From assembly GCA_913058165.1 (NCBI GenBank), contig CAJXQV010000088.1, forward strand, positions 1 through 5,704: a DNA stretch of 5,704 bases, written 5' to 3'. A program made the position numbers and the translations under genes. Source of the stretch: an uncultured Chromatiales bacterium. Its GTDB lineage: Bacteria; Pseudomonadota; Gammaproteobacteria; Steroidobacterales; GCA-2729495. The notes beneath the pieces are model-generated. The model searched no databases. It saw only the letters and a list, made by a program, of their open reading frames with translations, and was not told where the DNA came from. Shown here in pieces: positions 1-5,655 of the stretch; position 1 is the first letter of the stretch, and each line of letters starts with the position of its first letter.

Positions 1-47
1 GAGATTGCCTCTTGTCTCGTGGGCTCGGAGATGTGTATAAGAGACAG
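1..47 (+). other. Nextera i7-side sequencing adapter (not genomic)
   Basis: The first 47 bases are library adapter. Bases 1-5 are the end of the P7 oligo, 6-13 (TGCCTCTT) are an 8-base i7 index, 14-28 are the read-2 primer part, and 29-47 (AGATGTGTATAAGAGACAG) are the 19-base Tn5 mosaic end used in tagmentation. The same sequence returns in inverted orientation at 5656-5704. Read in frame with the downstream gene, it encodes the artefactual peptide MGSEMCIRDR from a GTG at 19. Genomic sequence starts at base 48. No promoter, ribosome binding site or start codon in this stretch is real. Confidence 0.98.
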
Positions 48-1734
48 GTGTGAGGGAGTTGCCTCGCTCATAGAATCCATTACCGACGGCAAAGTCTTTT
101 TACGCATTCTCTCGAACCTGGCCGACCGATCTATTGCCCGTGCTGAAGTAACCCTGCCTGTGAATGTGCTCGGTGGCAAAGGCTATACGGGCGAGCAGGT
201 GCGTGACGGCATAATTATTGCCTCCGACTTCGCACAGGTTGACCCGTACAGGGCAGCCACACACAACAAAGGCATCATGAACGGCGTCGATGCGGTCGCG
301 CTTGCTACCGGCAATGATTGGCGCGCAATTGAAGCCGGCGCCCATGCTTATGCCGCCCGAGATGGCCGCTATACCGCACTCTCTCGCTGGTGGAAAGATG
401 AGCATGGCAACCTCCGTGGCAGCCTTGCCATGCCATTAAAGGTGGGGATAGTCGGAGGACCACTCGAATCTAATCCCAGCGTCGCAGTTAATCTTCGTAT
501 GATTGGCGCCAAATCCGCCACCGAACTTGCAGAAGTTATGGCCGCTGTCGGACTTGCACAAAACTATGCCGCACTTAAGGCGCTGGCGACCGAAGGCATT
601 CAATCAGGGCATATGACTTTACATGCGCGCAGTGTCGTTAAGGCAGCGGGAACACCACCTGAATTATTCGACACAGTGCTTGAAAAACTATTGCGCAGCG
701 GGGAAATAAAAGTTTGGAAAGCGCGTGAAATTCTGGCTGATATTTCCGCACCAACTACCTCTAAAAACACACCCGCACGTGAAGCTAAACCGGACACAGA
801 AGTAGGCGTTGGTTATGGCAAAGTCATTTTACTGGGTGAGCATGCTGTAGTTTACGGCCGGCACGCTATTGCGTGTCCTCTGCCTCTCAACACCCGCGCA
901 GTGATCGAGGATTGTGACAACGGTGTGCATCTGCTCATTCCAAAATGGGGCGTTGAGTACCAACTGAATGCGGTGAAGATCAATCGGCGCTCATTCGAGT
1001 TAGCCGCCAGCGAGATTCTTGAAGAACTCGGCCTTGGTGATAAAGGCATGCGGATAGAGGTATTTCCCGACGTGCCGCGCGGTATGGGTATGGGCGGATC
1101 AGCAGCACTAGCCGTTGCCGTCATTCGGGCTATCAATCAGCATTTCAATGTCGGCTTAAACGAACAGCAGATTAATGACTTTGCCTTTGAGTCGGAGAAG
1201 ACTGCACACGGCCAGCCCAGCGGCATCGACAATACCATGGCAACCTTCGGGCAACCGCTGGTGTTCCGCAATGGCACGCCGCCTTTGGTCGAATTGCTAA
1301 ATATTCCTAAGCCTTTATGGATCGTCGTGGGAATGACCCGATCAGAAGGCCTCACGGCCAAAACCGTACAATCTGTGCGGGCGGCTCATGAACGCCAACC
1401 CCAAATTTACGACAAAATTTTTGACGATATCGATAACCTCACCCTCAGAGGCGTTGCCGCAATACAAGACAATGATATTGCAACACTCGGAGAGCTCATG
1501 AATATCAATCAGGGGCTGCTCAACGCGCTTCTGGTTTCGACCCCCGAGCTGGAACGAGGCATTCAGTTGGCCCGCGATACCGGTGCCCTTGGTGCAAAAC
1601 TCACCGGTGGCGGTGGCGGCGGTGCCATGCTCGCGCTGTGTGAGGGCGAAGCTCATGCAGAGGAAGTTACCAAGGCATTAAACAGTGGCGGACTTACCGC
1701 GATGGCGTTTTCTTTCGGAGGTGAGGTCAAGTGA
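48..1734 (+). CDS. mvaA: HMG-CoA reductase (class II) fused to mevalonate kinase, 5'-truncated
   Basis: A bifunctional mevalonate-pathway enzyme lacking its N-terminus. Residue numbers count from the false GTG at 19; genuine protein begins at residue 11. Residues 11-245 match the C-terminal part of class II HMG-CoA reductase (HMG-CoA to mevalonate). Catalytic Lys84 (THNKGIMNG), Asp100 (ATGND) and His198 (QSGHM) have exactly the spacing of Lys267, Asp283 and His381 in the Pseudomonas mevalonii enzyme. By that offset about 193 residues are missing, including the catalytic Glu near 83. After a polar linker (about 246-262) comes a complete GHMP-family mevalonate kinase: GKVILLGEHAVVYG (267-280), PRGMGMGGSAA (353-363), EKTAHGQPSGID (393-404, with the likely catalytic Asp404) and TGGGGGG (529-535). 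The first Ser of the usual GLGSSAA motif is Gly; the second is kept. No stop, in-frame ATG or ribosome binding site lies at the junction, so the fusion looks real. The protein is presumably cytosolic. It overlaps idi by 4 bases, which argues for biosynthetic rather than degradative use. Confidence 0.93.
1717..1722 (+). promoter_or_regulatory. Ribosome binding site of idi
   Basis: GGAGGT lies inside the last codons of the upstream fusion gene, 8 bases before the GTG at 1731. This strong Shine-Dalgarno match fixes the idi start. The ATG at 1739-1741 is in another frame. Confidence 0.85.
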
Positions 1735-2279
1735 CCTATGTCGAAAACAGCGCCGACCAACTGATTCTTGTTGATAGTCAAGATCAACAAACGGGAACTC
1801 TCAGCAAAGTAGAATGCCATGTTGGCACTGGTACGTTGCACCGGGCATTTTCTGCATTTCTATTTAATGAAAATGGTGAACTGCTGCTGCAACAACGCAG
1901 CCACAACAAACCATTGTGGCCACTCATTTGGGCAAACAGCTGCTGCAGCCATCCGCGGGCTGGCGAAGACACCTTGGATGCTGCTCACCGACGGGTGCGC
2001 GAAGAACTCTGCATTGAAACGGAGCTCAACTACCTGTTTAAATTTGAATATCAGGCGCAATACGACGAGACAGGCGCAGAACACGAACTGTGCTGGGTGT
2101 TTGTCGGGCACTTCACCGGCAAGCCCAAGGTAGATAGCTCGGAGGTGGCCGATTGGCGCTTTGTTAAACCTTCTGAACTGAATGCTGCCATCGATGCAGA
2201 ACCCGGCATTTATTCGCCCTGGCTAAAGCTTGAATGGGCGCGAATTACCCGGGATTTTCTGGATCAGATTCCCTCCTAA
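1731..2279 (+). CDS. idi: Isopentenyl-diphosphate delta-isomerase, type 1
   Basis: Interconverts isopentenyl and dimethylallyl diphosphate, the last step in supplying both C5 isoprenoid units; a cytosolic, metal-dependent Nudix-fold enzyme. The 182 residues equal the length I recall for E. coli Idi. Visible active-site elements are metal-binding His30 and His37 (E. coli 25 and 32), catalytic Cys72 and metal-binding His74 in NSCCSHP (E. coli Cys67 and His69), and Glu117/Glu119 in EHELCW (E. coli Glu114/Glu116). A degenerate Nudix helix (GEDTLDAAHRRVREEL, 78-93) follows the Cys motif. The doubled CC resembles eukaryotic type 1 enzymes, whereas E. coli has VC. The start is GTG in a GTGA overlap with the upstream stop, behind GGAGGT, so translation is probably coupled to the reductase-kinase gene. 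I see no clear intrinsic terminator downstream. Confidence 0.96.
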   Translation: MTYVENSADQLILVDSQDQQTGTLSKVECHVGTGTLHRAFSAFLFNENGELLLQQRSHNKPLWPLIWANSCCSHPRAGEDTLDAAHRRVREELCIETELNYLFKFEYQAQYDETGAEHELCWVFVGHFTGKPKVDSSEVADWRFVKPSELNAAIDAEPGIYSPWLKLEWARITRDFLDQIPS

Positions 2280-2339
2280 GTCAAAAAAAACCCTTTAGAA
2301 AAAATCAAGCCATTGTTTTAAAAAGCTTTTATATTCAAA

Positions 2340-2354
2340 TGAGAATGAGTATTA
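2340..2354. promoter_or_regulatory. Second, degenerate Fur box
   Basis: TGAGAATGAGTATTA fits the 7-1-7 Fur model at 11 of 14 heptad positions (left arm 6/7, right arm 5/7). It starts 23 bases upstream of the perfect box at 2363. Paired or extended Fur sites are common before iron-uptake genes. The match is visible; occupancy is inferred. Confidence 0.55.
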
Positions 2355-2362
2355 TTTGCTAT

Positions 2363-2377
2363 TGATAATGATTATCA
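2363..2377. promoter_or_regulatory. Fur box (perfect 7-1-7 palindrome)
   Basis: TGATAATGATTATCA is an exact match to the 7-1-7 Fur consensus TGATAAT-n-ATTATCA. It sits 69 bases upstream of the receptor start codon, in the AT-rich part of the 167-base gap after idi. GATAAT within it (2364-2369) could double as a promoter -10 element, but I find no good -35 partner, so the promoter itself is not assigned. Expected behaviour is repression of the downstream receptor by Fe(II)-Fur when iron is plentiful. Confidence 0.88.
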
Positions 2378-2397
2378 TTTGCAATAGATTACACGCC

Positions 2398-2413
2398 TGC
2401 CGAGTTATCGGCA
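2398..2413 (+). other. Small hairpin in the receptor leader
   Basis: TGCCGA-GTTA-TCGGCA is a perfect 6-bp stem with a 4-base loop, flanked by direct copies of GCCTGC (2395-2400 and 2415-2420). It lies between the Fur box and the start codon, so it would be in the 5' leader of the mRNA. No T-tract follows, so it is not an intrinsic terminator. It may have no function. Confidence 0.4.
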
Positions 2414-2446
2414 AGCCTGCTAACCCTCTATTGCGAAGCCAAACTC

Positions 2447-4690
2447 ATGAAGAACTCCATTTCGTCCACCCGATCCGCTATCGCGGCACTCATATTCACG
2501 GCGTTGTTTAGCCACCACTCTCAGTCTGAAATCACAGACACAGCTGAAACCGAAGCGCCTAACGCACAGCGCGAGATTGAGGTGCTCACCATTATTGGTG
2601 CCAGTAAAACAATTAATGACGTTGCAGGATCAGCGTATCTTATCGACAACGAACGTATTCAGGAATTCGAGTATGCCGATATCAACCGTATTCTTCGCGA
2701 TGTACCCGGACTTTACCTGCAGGAAGAAGACGGTTTCGGGCAGCGCCCAAATATTGGCATACGTGGCTCCGGCAGTGATCGCAGCAGCCGCATTGCACTA
2801 TTAGAAGACGGTGTATTAATTGCTCCGGCACCCTATTCTGCGCCTTCCGCATACTACTTCCCCACAGCAAAACGCATGCAGTCGATTGAAGTTGTTAAAG
2901 GGCCAGCCGCTATTGAGGTGGGGCCGCGCACAACCGGCGGTGCTATCAATATGCGCTCAACCCCACTGCCTCAAGATTTCTCAGGCTATATCAGTGCCAT
3001 GGCCGGTACTGATGAATCCAGCGATATATACGCTCGAGTTGGCGGTAAAACCGGAGCCTTTAGCTTCCTGGTCGAAACTGTGCAACAGAATTTTGACGGC
3101 TTTAAGAATCTCAGTGTTAATGATGAGAAACAAAGCACCGGATTCACCACACAGGATTACGTCGTTAAGCTCGGTCTCGAGTCAGAAAAATCTGCAGCGC
3201 TATATCAAGCCGTGGTTCTGAAGCTGGTCAAAACCAAACACGACGGTAATGAAACCTATCTCGGGCTTACCGAAGAAGATTTTGCTAATAACCCTTACAA
3301 GCGTTACACAGCATCACAACTAGACAACATAAAAACCGATTACAAACAGGCCCAGCTAACTTATCTCCTCGAGAACTATGAGGGCACCTGGGATCTCAGC
3401 ACCACTATGTACAACAACGAGTTCGATCGAAACTGGTTCAAGCTGAAGAGCGTTAACGGCATTAGCCTGAGCAAGTTACTTTTCGACCCGACCACCTACG
3501 ACACCGAAATGAGTTATCTGCGCGGTGCTGATACTCCGGATGATGCACTGGTCAACCGCAACAACGCCCGCACTTATTACTCACGTGGTATCCAGATGCA
3601 GCTGGGTAATAATTTCAAATGGGACAAGGTATCACTGCGCTCAGTTTTAGGTGTGCGGTTGCATCAAGATGAAGAAGACCGCCTACAGGATGATGACAAG
3701 TTCCGTATGGAAAATGGCATCATGGTTCTAAGCTCAGATGGTGCTCCCGGCTCCGCCACCAATCGCGTCAGTGATGCTAAAGCCAACTCTATTTTCTGGT
3801 CGGGTAACATCGGCATTGGCAAGTGGGTATTTGAACCCGGCATTCGTTATGAACAAATAAAAATGACTCGTAATGATTACAGCACCGCTGACCCGGATCG
3901 GGTCGATGGCCCGACCAAGGTCAGAAAAACTGATATCGATGTTGTTATTCCCGGCCTCGGTGTGCTCTACGCTATAAGTGATGATTGGTCGCTGCTTGGC
4001 AGTGTTACCAAAGGCTATAACCCACCCTCACCAGGCAGCGATTCCGACGAAGAAACCAGCATCAACTACGAAGCCGGTACACGCTACCTGCAAGGGGCAG
4101 CAAACCTCAGTGCCATTGCCTTCTACAATGACTATGACAATATCGTTGGCACAGTCACCGAATCCACTGGTGGTGGAGGTGAAATTGGCGATCAATACGA
4201 TGGCGGCAAAGCAAAGGTCGCTGGCCTTGAATTCACTAGCGGCTATACCGCCTACAACGCAGGGCCGGTTAACTTCCCATTGTTGCTCACTTACACATGG
4301 ACACCGGTCGCAGAGTTCCGCAACAGCTTCGACAGTGACTATTCCCCATGGGGCGACGTTAAGACGGGCGATGAACTGCCGTATATACCAGAGCATCTTC
4401 TGCAGGTATCGGCTGGCGCAGTTGGAAGCACATGGGAATCATTCGTCAACGTGAACTTCACCGACAAAGTCAGAACAGCTGCAGGTCAGGGCAGCATTCT
4501 TGCCAACGAGAAAGTTGAATCATATGTCGTTGTCGATCTTGCTGGCAAATACTTCTTCACAGAAAGCGTTGCCGCAATCGGCCGTATCGATAACCTACTC
4601 GACAATGATTACCTTACATCACGTAGCCCCTCCGGTTTACGCCCGGGTAAACCACGACAGATACTCGTTGGTGTTCAGATGAGCTTCTGA
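2447..4690 (+). CDS. TonB-dependent outer-membrane receptor, FecA-like, probably for a ferric chelate
   Basis: A complete 747-residue TonB-gated receptor that would import a chelate across the outer membrane using the TonB-ExbB-ExbD system. A signal peptide (1 to about 27, possible cleavage after SQS) precedes a short acidic spacer and a TonB-box-like IEVLTIIG (44-51). The plug spans about 55-175, with DINRILRDVPGLYLQEEDG, NIGIRGSGSDRSSRI, DGVLIAPAPYSAPSAYYFP, IEVVKGPAAIEVGP and TGGAIN. The APAPY loop and this plug pattern resemble the ferric-dicitrate receptor FecA and its relatives. The remainder is the 22-strand-type barrel, ending in Phe (QMSF) as outer-membrane proteins usually do. With only about 16 residues between the signal peptide and TonB box, the FecA-type N-terminal signalling domain is absent, so control probably comes from the Fur boxes. 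The ATG at 2447 has only a weak ribosome binding site but gives a proper signal peptide. The ligand cannot be read from sequence. Confidence 0.93.
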   Translation: MKNSISSTRSAIAALIFTALFSHHSQSEITDTAETEAPNAQREIEVLTIIGASKTINDVAGSAYLIDNERIQEFEYADINRILRDVPGLYLQEEDGFGQRPNIGIRGSGSDRSSRIALLEDGVLIAPAPYSAPSAYYFPTAKRMQSIEVVKGPAAIEVGPRTTGGAINMRSTPLPQDFSGYISAMAGTDESSDIYARVGGKTGAFSFLVETVQQNFDGFKNLSVNDEKQSTGFTTQDYVVKLGLESEKSAALYQAVVLKLVKTKHDGNETYLGLTEEDFANNPYKRYTASQLDNIKTDYKQAQLTYLLENYEGTWDLSTTMYNNEFDRNWFKLKSVNGISLSKLLFDPTTYDTEMSYLRGADTPDDALVNRNNARTYYSRGIQMQLGNNFKWDKVSLRSVLGVRLHQDEEDRLQDDDKFRMENGIMVLSSDGAPGSATNRVSDAKANSIFWSGNIGIGKWVFEPGIRYEQIKMTRNDYSTADPDRVDGPTKVRKTDIDVVIPGLGVLYAISDDWSLLGSVTKGYNPPSPGSDSDEETSINYEAGTRYLQGAANLSAIAFYNDYDNIVGTVTESTGGGGEIGDQYDGGKAKVAGLEFTSGYTAYNAGPVNFPLLLTYTWTPVAEFRNSFDSDYSPWGDVKTGDELPYIPEHLLQVSAGAVGSTWESFVNVNFTDKVRTAAGQGSILANEKVESYVVVDLAGKYFFTESVAAIGRIDNLLDNDYLTSRSPSGLRPGKPRQILVGVQMSF

Positions 4691-4706
4691 TTCTTATTAG
4701 CACAAT

Positions 4707-4745
4707 AAAAAGGGCGTGTTTCCATTCCGGAAACCCGCCCTTTTT
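4707..4745. terminator. Strong bidirectional intrinsic terminator
   Basis: The left arm 4707-4723 and right arm 4729-4745 pair over 17 positions with one T/C mismatch and a 5-base loop (ATTCC). The core GGGCG...CGCCC is bounded by an A-tract on the left and TTTTTT on the right. It starts 17 bases after the receptor stop and lies 35 bases beyond the stop of the minus-strand gene, so it can end both convergent transcripts. Confidence 0.93.
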
Positions 4746-4779
4746 TAGTTCTTATGCAATGCTATGAGACCCGCTGTTG

Positions 4780-5223
4780 TTAAAACTTCACGGTCCAATC
4801 AACCGAGAGCTCATCAATGCCGACCCCAACACTCAACCCGCCATCGTGCTTGCTCAACAAGGTTGAGCCCAGCTTGCTCGCAATAGAAGACTGCGTGGCA
4901 AACCAACCACTAAGCTCCGCACGAAACTTGCGGTCATGAGTCGCAATAAACCGTCTGCCGCGAGCCTCTGCGGTATTAAATAGTTCACCCACTCCCACAA
5001 CGACAATGCCATCGCCTGAAGCCGCTAACCAAGGTGCGGAGGCTGCCAACAAGCTGCTGTATTCCTCAGCTGCAGCCGAACTCAACGCAACCCGAGGAAC
5101 TGCTTCAACATTTGCCGGTTCCGCGGCACCACTTAACTGGGGTGCCAGCAACGCCGAAGCCATCAGGCTCATGCAAGCTAAGTAACTGTGTGTATAACCT
5201 TTGCTGTGTCCGTCCATGGCCAT
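4780..5223 (-). CDS. Small exported protein of unknown function
   Basis: I do not recognise this 147-residue protein. An N-terminal segment of about 14 residues is followed by a hydrophobic stretch (YLACMSLMASALLAPQL, 14-30) and a plausible signal-peptidase site near SGAA-EP (31-36). The Cys at 17 does not fit a lipobox, so a soluble periplasmic or secreted protein is more likely than a lipoprotein. The mature part has an Ala/Ser-rich stretch (46-69), a beta-like hydrophobic run GIVVVGVGEL (72-81), a basic helix-like segment EARGRRFIATHDRKFRAEL (86-104) and a C-terminal beta-like segment ending in Phe (VDWTVKF). The Gly-rich strand followed by a charged helix loosely recalls LPP20-type envelope proteins, but I would not assign that. 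The start at 5223 is backed by GGAGGT 5 bases upstream; a second in-frame ATG at 5217 has poorer spacing. It faces the receptor gene and shares its terminator, and appears to be a single-gene unit. Confidence 0.78.
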   Translation of the reverse strand: MAMDGHSKGYTHSYLACMSLMASALLAPQLSGAAEPANVEAVPRVALSSAAAEEYSSLLAASAPWLAASGDGIVVVGVGELFNTAEARGRRFIATHDRKFRAELSGWFATQSSIASKLGSTLLSKHDGGLSVGVGIDELSVDWTVKF

Positions 5224-5228
5224 TCAAC

Positions 5229-5234
5229 ACCTCC
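5229..5234 (-). promoter_or_regulatory. Ribosome binding site of the 147-residue exported protein
   Basis: On the minus strand this reads GGAGGT, 5 bases before the ATG at 5223-5221. It is the main reason for choosing that start and for regarding the unrecognised gene as translated. Confidence 0.8.
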
Positions 5235-5527
5235 GCATATGCCTGCCAGCCTTTCGCGCACAGGTATTCTATATATTGTCCATTCAGAAACTATGACGGC
5301 GTTCTCAGTTTGGTCATTACGCACAAAAGTCTTTTCGGGATTATGCAAAGAACGTTCAGAGAACTCTTCAAAATCCGGTTGCTTGCTAAAATATTTTGCC
5401 GTGCGTCATACAGAAACTTCTTCGGAAGAAACCTGCTTATTTGTATCGGAGTTAATAGCTTTAGCCGGACTGAGACGAACGCGAAAGCTGACAGCCTGAT
5501 CCCGCATCAGGTTTTATTTCGCTAAAT
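5235..5527. other. Gene-poor intergenic stretch
   Basis: About 290 bases with no gene I can support. Plus-strand open frames cross it (5034-5525 and 5188-5499), but both start antisense to the exported-protein gene, lack convincing ribosome binding sites and give Ser/Thr/Arg/Cys-rich products that resemble no known family. The stretch should contain the minus-strand promoter for the exported protein. An AT-rich element at about 5264-5277 (TATATAGAAT on the minus strand) is a possible -10 region without a recognisable -35. Other visible structures are a 4-bp hairpin with a UUCG tetraloop at 5417-5428 and the stem-loop at 5495-5519. Confidence 0.6.
5495..5519 (+). terminator. Weak terminator-like stem-loop on the plus strand
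   Basis: CCTGAT-CCCGC-ATCAGG forms a 6-bp stem with a 5-base loop, followed directly by TTTTATTT. The shape is that of a short intrinsic terminator for plus-strand transcription, yet no plus-strand gene ends here. It could close an unannotated small RNA or be chance. Confidence 0.4.
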
Positions 5528-5556
5528 AAAAAAACGGCAGCCAATGGCTGCCGTTT
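5528..5556 (-). terminator. Intrinsic terminator of the PLP-enzyme gene
   Basis: AAACGGCAGCC (5532-5542), loop AAT and GGCTGCCGTTT (5546-5556) form a perfect 11-bp stem. On the minus strand it is followed by a run of seven T (plus-strand A at 5528-5534), beginning with the three T that pair in the stem. It starts 33 bases beyond the stop codon of the minus-strand gene to the right, and separates that gene from the exported-protein gene. Confidence 0.9.
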
Positions 5557-5589
5557 CTGCTTTCTGATGATCCTAAAAGAGCTACCGCT

Positions 5590-5655
5590 TCAAACCCCAG
5601 CCAGCGCTTTATCCAGTGCTTCAATCAGGTCTTCAACGTCTTCCAGACCTACCGA
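5590..5655 (-). CDS. Cys/Met-metabolism PLP-dependent enzyme, C-terminal fragment
   Basis: The last 21 codons and the TGA stop of a gene running off the contig's right end. The visible peptide SVGLEDVEDLIEAL, followed by a short Ala/Leu-rich tail, is the characteristic C-terminus of the trans-sulfuration PLP family: cystathionine gamma-synthase (MetB), O-succinylhomoserine sulfhydrylase (MetZ), cystathionine gamma-lyase and methionine gamma-lyase. These enzymes make or break C-S bonds in methionine and cysteine metabolism in the cytosol. The catalytic lysine and substrate-specific residues are outside the window, so the member cannot be chosen. A strong terminator follows the stop. Reading upstream into the adapter gives the artefactual residues VYKRQ; the genomic sequence ends at 5655. 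Confidence 0.8.
   Translation of the reverse strand, partial: SVGLEDVEDLIEALDKALAGV

Noticed and set aside
780..830. A separate start for a stand-alone mevalonate kinase
   Set aside because: No in-frame ATG or GTG with a ribosome binding site lies near the junction, and no stop interrupts the frame from the reductase.
1739..1741. ATG as the idi start
   Set aside because: It is out of frame with the conserved Idi protein. The GTG at 1731 has GGAGGT at proper spacing.
100..2111. Many antisense open frames over the reductase-kinase and idi genes
   Set aside because: They are shadows of well-supported plus-strand genes with intact catalytic motifs. None has a signal of its own.
2280..2340. Terminator after idi
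   Set aside because: The A-rich run and AAAAGCTTTT are only AT-rich or loopless palindromes, with no GC stem followed by a T-tract on the plus strand.
5164..5184. Lipobox making the 147-residue protein a lipoprotein
   Set aside because: The residues before Cys17 are Tyr-Leu-Ala at the start of the hydrophobic stretch, not the end, so they do not fit the L-[AS]-[GA]-C pattern or its position.
5034..5525. Plus-strand open frames at 5034-5525 and 5188-5499 as genes
   Set aside because: Both start inside the antisense of the exported-protein gene, lack ribosome binding sites, and give low-complexity-biased products unlike any family. The minus-strand gene has better support.
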